A stretch of DNA of 64,000 nt, from positions 248,001 to 312,000 of the forward strand of contig CAMPDV010000359.1 of NCBI GenBank assembly GCA_946699065.1. The letters are read 5' to 3'. How positions within the stretch are numbered: the first letter of the stretch is position 1; the number at the start of each line of letters is the position of its first letter. Shown here in pieces: positions 25,301 to 37,783 of this stretch. A program made the position numbers and the translations under genes. This DNA is from Loxodes magnus. Lineage: Eukaryota; Ciliophora; Karyorelictea; Loxodida; Loxodidae. The notes below the pieces were generated by a model. The model did not search any database. It saw only the letters and a list, made by a program, of their open reading frames with translations, and had not been told where the DNA came from.

Positions 25301-28300
25301 TAGTCCAATGCTCTATGGATTTTGGAATGAACTAAATATAAAAAATACTTTTCTTTTTTACGAAATTTCTTTAAAAATTAAAAATTAAGATATTTTTATT
25401 AATTTACTCAGTTTTTAATTAAATTTTACTTATAAATTTTTGCGCATAACCAAATATTTCTTCAGTTTACTACCACCTTTTTTTTAATTATTTATTCCAC
25501 TTAATTTTACTCTTATTTAAACAGAAATTTTGCTCATATAATCTTTTACAGTCTAAAAGAATTGTTTATTTAAGTAACTTCTATATATTATAATTTTAAT
25601 TCAACTATATGACTTTAGTTAAATATTCCATTAGAATAAATTTGCATGTTTTAGTGTTTTTTTATTAAATCAATAGCTTAAAATTTAGATAAACATCACT
25701 ATAAAACTTTTTTTCAGATTGAATCTAATTTTATAATTAGCAATCTCAAATTTTTTTTCACTCTATATGTTAATACTAGTTTAAGTCAAAAAGAAAGGAA
25801 AAAAGTTTAATAAACCCATGAACTTATTATAAAAATACTTAGGCAAAGCTTAAGGGAAGTGATATAGCATTAATATTCCATATTCCAAATAAAAAAACGT
25901 AAATTTAATAACTTTAATGCAGATAATAAAAGCAAGTCCTATCTACTAAAAATATAGTTTTGTGCTTTAGATTTTATTACTACCCAGTTAAGCTATTTAG
26001 AAAAAATATGGAGCAAAATAAATGAGTTAGGCATACCACTAGATATAAAAGGAAAAATAAGCTCAACTTTATAAATACAAAATATAAGGGATTAAATAAT
26101 AATAGCACTAGAAAAACCTAACTATTTAAATAATTTAACTTCAAAGGTAATTTCTAAATAAACAAAATGCACTTAAGTATAAAAGGAAAAATTTTAATAC
26201 TAAATTGCTTAATTAAGTTTATATATCTAACTATTATTAAGACTAGAGAGTCTTATTAGATCGTATAAATTTTAAGAATTATAAGTAAAACAGATATTTA
26301 TAAAATATTAGCTTATATATATTTTTAGGGTTGTTAGATATTCAACCAAATTATAAAAAATTAACAATATTTAAGAAAATCATTTTAGTTTAATTTAAAT
26401 TTAAACTTGCAAAATTCAATTTAATAAAATATCTTTTAGAGGTAATCTGAATAAATAAAATGAAATTAGCCGATACAAAATGAAAAAAAGTAGAAGAATT
26501 AATAGAACTAGCCAAAAGATTAAGAATGGTTTTTATAAAGGTAAAGATATTTTATCTATATTCCTGAGGAAAGTCAAAATAAGTTAGAATAAAATTTAAA
26601 TAGCAATAATGGAAGTTGAATTTAAGAAACCTTTATATGACTTAGAGATATTTAGAATGGAGTAAAAGTTAAAGGCCAATATAAGAAAAAGTTTTTACTA
26701 GTTCGAAGAATTTTAAAGTATAAGTAACTTATAATAGTTCCCCATTAATTAAATTAATAAATAGAAAAGAATGTCAACTAACATATTAAGATGTTAATAC
26801 AAAGATAAAATTCTTTCTTAGAATAGATTAAATCCAATTTGAAATTAAAATTAATGATAACCTTTTTCAAAAATTTAATAGCAAACAAATTTAGAATAAA
26901 AAAGCTAAATGTCTTTTATTTTCATTAATTGGTCTTTCATTCATTATTCTCGAAAATTTCTTCTCTTGAACTAAAGGACGACTAAAGACTTCATTAATTC
27001 GCTATCCTTATTAATAATATATACTTCACAGTTAAGTTTGTTACATCTAAAGTTTTGTTTAAAATTGCTAATCTTAAATTTTTTACAAAATATTAACTCT
27101 AACTGAGTCACTTATATTTAAAACAGGTCTTTTATTATATTTTTTATAAATAAATAAGTTTAGTTTCTTCACCAGAATCTTTTATAATGGTGCTGCTTTT
27201 TACATATATAACATCATGTTTTTCTTTTTATACTTCATTATTATTCATTTTTTTGATATCCATAGGTATACTTCCCTGTTACACATTGATTTTTTAAATA
27301 ATTTCTTAGTATTTGGCATACCTTTCTATAGATTCTTTATTTGATATTGAAATTAAACTAAAATTTAAGCATTTGATCTCATCTAGTGTATATTTCATTT
27401 AAGATTATATCTATCTATTGTCTCCTCTAAAAAAGGAAATTAAATATTTCAATACTTAGTACAACTAAAATCACTTATCACCCCCTCGACTAAAAAAGTT
27501 AGAATAGAAAGAATCGCTAGGTAACTGAAGAAAAACGAAAAAAAAAACTTCGAAGTAGTTCTAATGGAAATATAACTTAAAGAGCAAATCTAAAAAGAGA
27601 AATTTAAAATATAATTAAAAATATAAAATAATTATTTACTAGATTTAGAAATCTTTTAACTAAATCTAAAATTAATTATATTTTTAAAAAAATTGTTAAA
27701 TAGTTGCAAAACGATTTATTAAAAAAGCATCTTAGAGGATTTATGTTCTTTTTACAAAACAAAAAAGACAAAAAAATCAGGTTTCTATTAGTTATTTGTG
27801 CTGGTATGAAAATAACTTGGAAAAATTAATTTTAATTTTAATTATCTAAGTGAAACATTCTCTTATTAACCAACTAATTATACCTTATAATTTAAATGAC
27901 TATTCATTAAGAAAATATTCTAAATTATTAATTATTTGTTTTAATTATTTGGATAGAATTTTATAAATAAAGCAAATTTAAACAGATGCAAATAAATAAG
28001 CTTTTAGTGTGAGATAATTTAAAATAAATAATTAAAATTTTACTTGGAAGTCTAAAAATTTAAATGTAATGCATAAAATTTATTCCACATAAATAAGTTT
28101 CTCCCATTCTTTAGCAATTAATCTATATAAATAAAAAATAATCATACTTCACGCTTTAACTTCTCTATTTTTATCACTCTAATTTTAATTTTATATTTTT
28201 AATTTTTTTATATTCTCATACTTCTTTTTCAAGAGAGGAAATTCTCAATTTATTTTTTTCATTTAATTCTATCTAAATATTTAAGATTGGAATTTAATAA

Positions 28301-29383
28301 AATACTTCCCAATTTATTCTTTTTTGACTTTATCCAATCTTTATATTTTTTTCTTTTTCTTAAATTAAATTTCTTATAGTTTTTCTTTCACTTATTGGTA
28401 GTATTATTAATTTCTATCATTTCTAAATAAAACTCTTCAATTGGTGATTTTTACTTTAAGTATAATAAATCCTTTTATAATCTTTAAATTTATATTTATA
28501 TTATTGATTCTTCAGATTCTATTTACTCTTTAGTAGATAATTTGTTGTTTTACTTAGTATAATTTATCGATGCTTTAGTGGTAGATATTTTATTCAGTTT
28601 CGATTGATTTCCTAAGCATAAGAATTTGTTCTTCTATCGATCTCTAAATTTTTTTTAATTTATATTAGCTGTCTAACAAACGATTTTGGAGACCATTTGA
28701 TTATAAAATAATTTGATTATGTCTTTATTTATCTTTTTATTCAATTTATTAATAAGTTAGTGAACTAAAAGCGAGGCTATTGCATAAGCTTCGTATACTT
28801 TTTCTTTTAAATATGTACTAAATACATTTTTCAAGTATCATCCACATTTCAAACTTATTGGAATACCTTTATGTCATATTTTTTTCGCATAAATCTCAAC
28901 TAAAAATTATATAAAAGATAGATGATATTTATTGCTTATATTATAGGAATTTAAGACAACTCTAGTTATTAAAATTAAACTTTTTGGAATACTTTTGATT
29001 AAAGTAGTTTAATATACTCTACTATCTTGATACTTTTAATCCAGAAATACCTGTTTCATTATATCTCTCAATCTACCATTTCAATTAAACTAATTAAATA
29101 TATATTCTTTAAGTATTAACTTAAAGCTAGAATTAATTATAACCTAGCTATTATAATTATAACTATATTTAATTAGATAAACTAATTTTGAGTATCAAGT
29201 GAAGAATAGAAATCTTTTTTTAAATTTCCTTTATAAATGAAGATTAAAGGAATATATATTAAACTTGTTTTTAAATTAAAGTTAATTAAATATTTATAAT
29301 ACATATTCAAGTATTATTGCTCTTTCTTGATTTTTGTGATGCTTCTAAATCATTTTTTTATTATTTTGGTAGTGATGTATAAT
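22301..29383. other. Long AT-rich gene-poor region with weak coding-like fragments
   Basis: Most of these 7 kb are AT-rich DNA without motifs. Two + strand stretches give protein-like runs under the recoded table: about 25960-26210 (SYLEKIWSKINELGIPLDI then KGKISSTLQIQNIRDQI) and about 26460-26740 (ADTKWKKVEELIELAKRLRM). Neither has a recognisable domain, start or stop. They could be decayed genes or retroelement parts. Nothing supports an intact gene here. Confidence 0.4.
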
Positions 29384-32300
29384 TCATAGATTACTTTCCC
29401 TTTTTTTTCTAAATGATCTATTTTTAAATTTAAATACTTTCGTTTTAAGAGAAAAATAAGCATTTAATTTGTTCTGGTGTCTTATTTTCCTAGCTTTACC
29501 TAGCTTATTATACATTTTCTTAAATTTGAATGTTTTATGCTTGCTATTCTTATACTTAATCTTCCTATTACTCATGCTTATCCCTATTGGTTTCAATATC
29601 TTCAAAATGAAAAGGACTATAGGTGTTATAATTTTATTAGGTATCTTCATTGCTCTACCTTTTTTCTTGCTTGATTAGTTAGATGATTTTAAGACTTTAT
29701 GATTATCTCGTTTAAATCAATTAAGTAGAATCTGTACATTTATCATTTTTTAAATCTTCTTCTTTTTAATAATTTATAAAACTTTCTTATTTTTTGCTTC
29801 CTTCATGTGTTTAAGCTGTAATTCCCTAAGGTTATAATGGGAAAAATTATTTAATATTTGTGTCTTATCCTTCATTTTATAATCGCTCAGTTTAGGCATA
29901 ATTCTATATTTTATTTTTAGTCTATATGCTTTCATATGATTACAGCATTAAGCTAACCATAAACTATTTTCAATCTTCTTCAGCTTGTACTTATATCTGC
30001 TACAACATAGATTTAGTGCAATACTATAAAATGATATTATCAACTTTCTCTACATCTTTTTAGATATTTTATTCCTATATCTCATTATATTAGGATTGCA
30101 ACTGCTATCTTATATTTTAACTCTTAAAATTAAAAGAGTTATTTAATGAAAGCTTTTAAGTAGCATATTACTGTATATTAGTATGCATCTATTACTTGGA
30201 TTCGTAAATCCTTATTATTCTCTCTAATTTTCTCTTTTGCTTTTCATTATTTGCTTACTCCTCTGAATATTAGGACTTACTATACTGTCTTAGTCAGATT
30301 AGTCAACTATGATAAGAAGTAATTGGGTAAAATTTTTCGTAATCCTGTATTAGTTACTTACCTCTACAAAATATTTTGCTTAGTTCTAATAAAAATTTTC
30401 CTATTTTTATTGGTCTACTATTATCTCTGCGAAATCTAGCTTCTTTATTGCATTGAAAAAAGTATTAATTGGAATTAAAATTAAAATAAGGGAGAGGAAA
30501 ATAGCGAATACTAGATAATATTTTCCTCCGGATCCATTAAAGTGGAAGAAGAAAAATCCACATAATGAGTAAATAAGCATGAAGATAGGTATTTTATCAA
30601 CGTTGCTGATGTTAAGGTAATCAGATATTTAATAAGGCATAGCGTATCGTCTTAAGAGATTATACTTATCAATTCAATAAATAAGCATAAATAAGGCTAA
30701 AACTAAAATGAAACCCAATGGGAAGATTACTGCATAAGCAAAGCAAACTATAATAATTTTGTTTATATCAGTATATCTCTAAGTAATATTAAATTGCTAG
30801 TCTTCCATTATCTTGTTAGCTTCATACTAGGAAACAAATTTGCCATTTTTTAGTTTACGTTTCAGGCATATTCTCTTTATTTTCTTCCAAAAGGAAAAAG
30901 GAAATATTAAACTTAGAAAAATTTCAAGAGCAAAAGCAATGTAACTTTAAAAAATTTTCTCAATTTGCACAAAAAAACTTTGGCTAAAGAATAAAACTAA
31001 GAAAAAGATGAACATTATAAGAGTACCTACCAAACTTTACTATATAGTCTTCTTGTTTGCCATTGACGCTATCAGTTTAGTGTAAGTGTCGTGCTTCTCT
31101 ATTAAGGAAAATTTGTTTATTAAAAACTCGAACAAAATATTAGTAATTTTAATAGCTATTGGTCCTAAGCCTATTATATAATAATTTTGAAAAAGGAAAA
31201 TTAGAAGGGAAGTTCAGAGCCCAAGCGAAACTAAAAAAAATAAAGATGATAATACTTTTTTAAGCTTCTTTTTTCTCTAGGTATATCCGAGATATTCCCA
31301 TTGAATATCACTAGGTTCCGGAGCCATTTCTGCGTATGGATAAAATTCTTCTTTGAACAAACGCTATCGTTAACTACTTAAGCATGAAAGTAATTTTGCA
31401 CAAAATCTTTTGAATCAATACTCGTTTGTACCTCCATACGCTTAAACAACTGCCCAGGCGTCTTCTTATTTCTGAAATGTAACAATCGCTTATTAAATTT
31501 ACTCTTTTTATCGCTCTTTTCCTTCTCCACTATATATCTTCACTTTATTTTAAATTTCTTTCTATAGGGAATCAATTCTTTACTAAACTTCTTCGCTTTT
31601 AGGTGTTTTTCTACATTTTTACAGTAGTTTTTTATACCATGGAATGGCTTTATCCTACGCACTTAAATACTATATCTCTTTTAATTTGATTTACTACTTT
31701 TCTAACTGTCTATATAATTTACAGATTGCATGCAAGTTAACTGGAATTAAGACTTTTTCAATGACTACTTTTTCGTTATTTAGATTCTAGACATTAGTTT
31801 CTAGAAATTATTTTAGTTCTTATTCTTTGATATTTGGTCCAAGATCCCTCAATCAAACCGAATATTTGGAGGGACTAATAATTTTTTGGCTTATCAAAAT
31901 AGAAAATCTTAAGAACTGTCACTTTATAAATATAAACCCTATAAAGAAGATTAAAATTATAAGCAAGTGTAGAATTCCAAAAAATGAAGGAATGTTATAG
32001 TTCATATCTCCTTCTTTTCTATAAGATTCAACTGAGCTTCTTTCTAAAAATCCTTTGTCTTCGTTTTCTCCATTCCATAAGCATGAAAAAAGAATAGGTA
32101 AGTTTAAGGAGAAAGCAATAAGCATTAAATAGATCAAATACTTTAAATAATCAAAATAAAGAGAGAAGCCTATCCCTAGTGGAGCTAATTCACTATTTTA
32201 GCAGCATAATTTATATTTTTCGCCCTCTGTTGTAAAGCCGCAACAATGACATTACTGTTCTTTTGATATTTTGCTTTCATATATTTTTTTCTCTTTTCTT

Positions 32301-32575
32301 TTTCTTATTTTTTTGGCTTTTTAGTGAATGCGTGCTTTTTCGTAATCCGCTCTTTCAGCTCCATTAAAATTTTATAATTCCTATTAAAGAAAGTCTATTT
32401 TTTCTTAATTTTATTGTGCTTCCTCAAATTTCTTAGGACTCTCATTTTAAACAATCTCAAACGTACTTTACTTAACATCAGTCTATGAATAATAACCTTT
32501 CTACTATTGCACCTCATTTTTTTACTCCTCTGGTTGCATCTAAATAACTAGCTAACTATTGCTGTTCATTTGCAT
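29384..32575 (-). CDS. TMEM63/OSCA-type mechanosensitive cation channel
   Basis: The frame is continuous for 1063 residues. Family marks appear in order: two N-terminal membrane segments (about 137 and 200); SPSKYSVWLRDLGP, matching the first strand of the cytosolic RRM-like fold; AIVTFQKQEDAWAVVQAY; EMAPEPSDIQWEYLG near 415, the family's AP-x-D-I-x-W motif before the pore helices; then about eight hydrophobic segments including PLGFILVLALFMLIYWIDKY followed by NLLRRYAMP. The family forms stretch- or osmolarity-gated Ca2+-permeable channels in the plasma or endomembrane. At least six Trp codons are TGA and all stretches tested need TAA/TAG as Gln. A basic C-terminal tail of about 350 residues is longer than usual. 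Start 32575 is one of three close in-frame ATGs (32569 and 32539 also fit). Stop TGA 29384-29386. Confidence 0.85.
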
Positions 32576-32691
32576 TAAAAGTCGTTAGTTCTTTTAAGTT
32601 ATTTTGCTAAAAATTTGACTGACAATAAATAAAAGCATAGATAATCTAATAAGCACTTTTTTTACTTATAAGTTATTACTCATTTATAGTT
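32576..32691. promoter_or_regulatory. Short divergent intergenic region
   Basis: Only about 116 bp separate the start of the TMEM63 gene (-) from the likely start of the membrane-protein gene (+). Both promoters must lie in or overlap this AT-rich gap, so a shared bidirectional promoter is likely. No specific element can be named. Confidence 0.4.
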
Positions 32692-35084
32692 ATGAATAGA
32701 AACCTTCCTTACAAGAAATGAATATTCTCCTCTTTAAAGTTATATTATAATACTACAGTCTTAGTAACTTTAGCTTCTATATTTAACTCATGTTAATACT
32801 TTGTTTAATCATTTAGACAGTTTACTTTGTTACTTGTAGATGCCTTTAAATTTCATAAGAAAGGATTAGGATATAATGTAATTATTGATAATTAGAAATT
32901 TATTCTTGTATAAGATATATTCAAATATTTTAAACGCACTAAGCGATAATTAAGAGGTTAATACTTCTAATTCTGATAATTTAGTGACTGTCTTGTGTAT
33001 GTAGTTATGAATTATATTCAGACTTAGTTTTTTCAAGTGAATCACTTACATTTTGGAATCATATAATAAATGATTTTAGAATAGAAACCAATATCTATAT
33101 GAAGTGGAAGTGAATAGGTAGTTAAGATTAAATCAATTAAATTGAAGTATAATTAAGTCTCTTTCAGTCAAAGATATATTTTAGATTTCTTTTAAATTTT
33201 ATATGCAAATTAAGCATTAAAATCAATTATTTCAAGTTTCAAGTCAATCATCCATTTTTTGATTAATAATACAGTCATAATATAAGGAAGCAATCAATTA
33301 GATAGGTAAAAACTTAGTTCTTAATAAATAAAACTCTAAGTTAAAGTTAAAGAACTGAATTTCTTATTCTTTATTCCTTTAATTATAAGAAAATTATCTT
33401 GTTAAGCAATTTATTTAAATAAAATTAGCTTATTAAATTGGTTTATAAGATCCTTCATATATAAACCATCATAGCAATCTTATTCGTTTTAATAGAAGTA
33501 TTTTATTTATTAAGATAATAATACCTTAAAAGTTCTATCAGTTCTCTTTTATTAGTCTTAGTTCCTACAATGTTATAATTCTAACTTCTCCTATAAAAAG
33601 AATTTCAATCTTTTATCTATATACTGAAACTGTAAATATTATTGCTGTAGTATATGTATGTTAATTTTCCTACATCTATTGGATTTTGATAGATGGTGTT
33701 TTTGAACAAAATATTCAAGATATGGAAATAGATTGAAAAAGGATTATAGTTGCAATTTATCTAATAAACTTCATCAAAATTTTCTCCTAACTTTAAATGA
33801 CATTATACCCCTCATCTTATACTATACTAACTTAAAAACTAAAATTGATTCCCTTATAGCTAACTCCCAAACAGTTAGAATCCTGTCAATTTGCAATACC
33901 TATCACAATCTTTATCTATTTAAAGATCACCTAAATTTTTTCCTTCAAGCACTATTTCCTTGATTAAAAATTTTTCTTTTAATCAAAGTCGGGTTATTTT
34001 CCCTTTTTACCTTCTTAATCAGATTTATTGCCTGAAGATATATAAAAATATTGATTATTTTATCTATTCTTTTAATTAATTTGGTACCATTTCTATAAAA
34101 AAACCTCTAATAAAATATTTCATTAATTTGCATCTCCATTAATTAACCTACAGTATAAAAAGCATTTACTCTCTCTGCAATATAGCTGATTATTTTTCAT
34201 TTTTTTTCTTTAATAGGATATAGATTTGATTATAGAAGCACCTACTATGAACAAAGCAAATCTGCATTATTACTTAAGATATATGTAAAGCTACTATAAG
34301 CTCTCTTTTTTCATATCTTAGCTACTAATACTCTTTTTTATTTTGTTGGCACATCTTTTTTTTCCAATTTGAATAAAATTTTAAATCTTTATTTAAAAAG
34401 CTTAATACAGAAGAAACTAAGCTAAGAATTACCCTTTGATTATAAAAAGATATAGTTATCAAATATTAAAGCTTTAAAGGAATTAAAATGAAGAATATAC
34501 TTTCTTAAACTTCTAAAATAGGATTTACCAAAGTAGATAGAAACTTGAATAATAAGGCTAAGAAATAATAAAATTTGTTATATGAAGCAAAATACCATCA
34601 TAATGCAAGGCTAGAAACATATTTCATATAAGCACTTAAAATCATTGAATTATCATTATCTAAATAATCAGTTTAATTAAAAAATCTGAAAAATAAGCTT
34701 AGTATATCTAAATTAAATAGCTATAAGGAAAATTATCTCCTAAGTTAAACTGAAAGAATTTATACGTAAAAAGTAAGAAAAACTTGATTTGACTAAGTTA
34801 ATTTATAAGAGCGCTCAAATGTAATTGAATGCATGCAATTCTTTTTATTAGCCTATTATATTTAGATAATTCTTCAATGATAAATTGGTCTGTTCGGTCA
34901 TTTTAAACTTTGTTAACTAGAAAATCCTTAGTAACTCTACTCTTCTTAGGTTTCTTCTATTAAAATCCCTAGAAAGCTTCATTTAGCATTTCAAATAAAA
35001 TAATTTAAGCATTATTTAATTTTACATTTATATCACAAGCAAACCAAAATAACTTAAAAGGCACTTTCTTAAGAAGACCTGTGA
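32692..35084 (+). CDS. Multi-pass membrane protein, unknown family
   Basis: From ATG 32692 one frame reads coherently for about 588 codons: SLKLYYNTTVLVTLASIF, LLLVDAFKFHKKGLGYNV, FLLTLNDIIPLILYYTN, then hydrophobic helices such as LIRFIAWRYIKILIILSILL and LLQALFFHILATNTLFYFVG. The frame then shifts. Removing a 17-nt GT..AG segment at 34455-34471 joins it to the frame KMKNILSQTSKIGFTKVDRN and a helical region ending LSQEDL before TGA 35082-35084. With the intron the protein has about 791 residues. It could run on, since the sequence after that TGA (WDLVTFKTRKFI) also looks like protein. A faint likeness to the loop before the first membrane domain of ABCC transporters is not enough to name it. 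Confidence 0.45.
34455..34471 (+). other. Candidate 17-nt intron
   Basis: GTTATCAAATATTAAAG starts with GT, ends with AG and is 17 nt long. Its removal changes frame by the amount needed to join the two protein-like frames on either side. Same length as the intron inferred in the RING-IBR gene. Confidence 0.45.
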
Positions 35085-37783
35085 GATTTAGTAACTTTTA
35101 AAACGAGAAAATTCATAAAGAGTAGTAGTAAATAGCTTATATTTTCATGATAGCTATACTATAATAAAATAAAAGGGGTATAATTAAAGGTTTCATAAAT
35201 TACAGTGTAAAGAGATTGTTATAAGATAAATAAATAAATCTTTGCAATCCATTTTATTATGGATTTATAGAAACCTCTTTTATCCAGCAATCAAACAAAA
35301 ATTAATTTGGATAGTTTGTGCGGTTTTACAAAGTATTACTATTATCATAACTCTAGGTTTAATACTAGCTAAAGAAATAATTCAAAAAGATGGAGAAAAT
35401 TTAAATAATTTGAAATAAAATAATAATTATTCTCTAAAATAAATCTAAAATTAAGATAAAATAATTTATTATAATATAATTAAATTAAACTATCATAAAT
35501 ATTTTGCTTTATTATTACAAGGAATTACCATTTATGAAAATTAAATTTTAAATATTAATATATTATTATTTTTATTACATTTTATTTCTATCTTGCATCT
35601 CTTAAATTTAATCTTAAAAAACAATAAATTACTATTAATATTAATAATTTATCTAGATACAACATAAAGTTAATATTCTTTAAGCATTTAATTGCTAACA
35701 TTTAATTATGAAATATTTTTCTATATAAGATTAATTAACAAAATTTTTATAACATTTATTTTTTACTCTTCTTATACAGATTTTCATTTGTAGGTTTAAA
35801 TACCTATATTGATGCAATAATTTAAATTAAAAAATTACTTTAAAGCTTATAACAGAAAATTATAAAATCTAGCAATTAAATATAAAATTATTTTTATTTA
35901 TGTTTTTATCAAAAATTGTAAATTTGTTAAAATTATATTTAGTTTGAATTTTATTTCTACCTTTATTATTAAATCAAATATAAAATTATATACATTTTTT
36001 TTACTTATAAAATTACTTTTATAAGATCTGTATTCAGAAGTTATTTTTTGCTATTTTAAATTATTTAATTTAAATAACAATTTTTAGAAAATTTTAAATT
36101 TAGATTTCTTTATAAACAAATATATTATAATAAAGATGCTATATAAAATTAAACGTAATTTTAAAATTTTGCTACATTTTTAGTTTTCTTAAAAATAGTA
36201 TAATTTAAATTTGTTTATTTATTAAATTATTTTATATTTAAATTATTATAATATTATATAATTAATAATATACATTATTATACTGAAAAAGTATGTATTT
36301 AAATTTATATAATTGTACTAAGAAAGCAAATAGTAATTTTTATTTCTCCATTATCATTTTTTATAAAATTGTAAAATAGATTACTTAAATCTAAAAGAGC
36401 TATTGAAATTAATTTTATTTAAGCTACTTTAATTTATATTTAAAATTATAATAATTTATATTTATTTCTAAAAGTTTTAAAATATTATATTAAAACATAA
36501 AATTTAATTTTTTATTTGTATATTTTTATTAACATTTTAGAAATTTTCTAATTACAGTTTTAATTAATAAGTATTATTTTAATTTCTTAAAAAATCAATC
36601 TTAATTTATTTACTTTTCAGTTTAATATAATTTTAATGTATTTTTTTTAACTTTCTAATTTGTTAAAAAAATTTAAATTTTTGTTTTATTTAATACTTTA
36701 AATTAAATATTAAAAGATCAAAATTTTATTTTTTGTAATCATTTATTAATTTTCTTATAATTATCTTTCATATGCATTATTATTCACTTAAATTTTATAA
36801 CATCAAAAACATATTTTTTGCAGTTTGATTTCCTTTATATTAAAAGTACAACAAAAAATGTATCTTATGTTTTTCCCTTTTAGAAATTACATAAATTTGA
36901 ATAAAATTTGAATAATTTTTGTATAAAAAGAAATTAAAATATTTCTACTATCTGTTTATAATGTTTTTATTTTTAGTTATAACTTTAATAATTTTAGATT
37001 AATAATTATGAAAAATTAAAAATTAATTTATTTAGAATTTATTTAAAAAATTGTTTTCATTTGTTTTATCAAGTTTGCATTAATTGATTCTGATGCTATT
37101 TAATGTTTTAACCTTGAATTCATATTTTTTTCTTAATTAATTTTATCTTAAATATTGTTTAAAAATAATTATTAAAATTAGTCTAAGAGTTAACAAAGTT
37201 TTAAACTGGAATATATTTATCAAAGCTTTGACACTAACAGCAATTTTTATTTTAGCACTTTTTTACCATAACTTCAATATTAATAGCATTGCCTTAGAAG
37301 AGTATTAATCTTTATAAGCTAAAGTTATTTTTTTGCTTTAACACATATAATAAAATAAAAGAAGATTCTTTATTTAAATTTATTTTTAAATAAAACCTGG
37401 GGAAATTGTGATTATTAATGTTTTTCTTTCTTATGTAAATAAATTATAAGCATAATATCAAATTTTTGATTTAATCTTAATAATATAATTATCTAACTTA
37501 TTTAAACTTATTTATAGATAAATTAATTCTATTTCTTTATCTAAAAATATTGCTTTATGAATCTATCTTTTTTATTTAAGCTAAAATATTCTAAAAATCT
37601 ATAAAGCCATCCAAATTTGCTATTAAAAGCCTTTCTAATTAATTATATATTTTAGATTTAATCTTAGCTTGCTTGCTAGTGTTATTTTTAGTGTTGGTAC
37701 TAAATAAATTTATTTTTTAAGAGTTATCACTATTTTTAAAGTACTTAGTTAGTTTATTTACATGGTAATTAATAAAGCTATAA
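35085..37783. other. AT-rich DNA between two membrane-protein genes
   Basis: Extremely AT-rich, with long homopolymer runs and no motif on either strand. The first 300 bp might still be coding if the upstream TGA is read through as Trp. The rest holds nothing I can support. Confidence 0.45.

Noticed and set aside
35082-35120. ABCC transporter identity for the gene at 32692-35084
   Set aside because: The EDLWDL-like string just past the presumed stop recalls ABCC proteins, but no Walker motif or transporter signature is found nearby.
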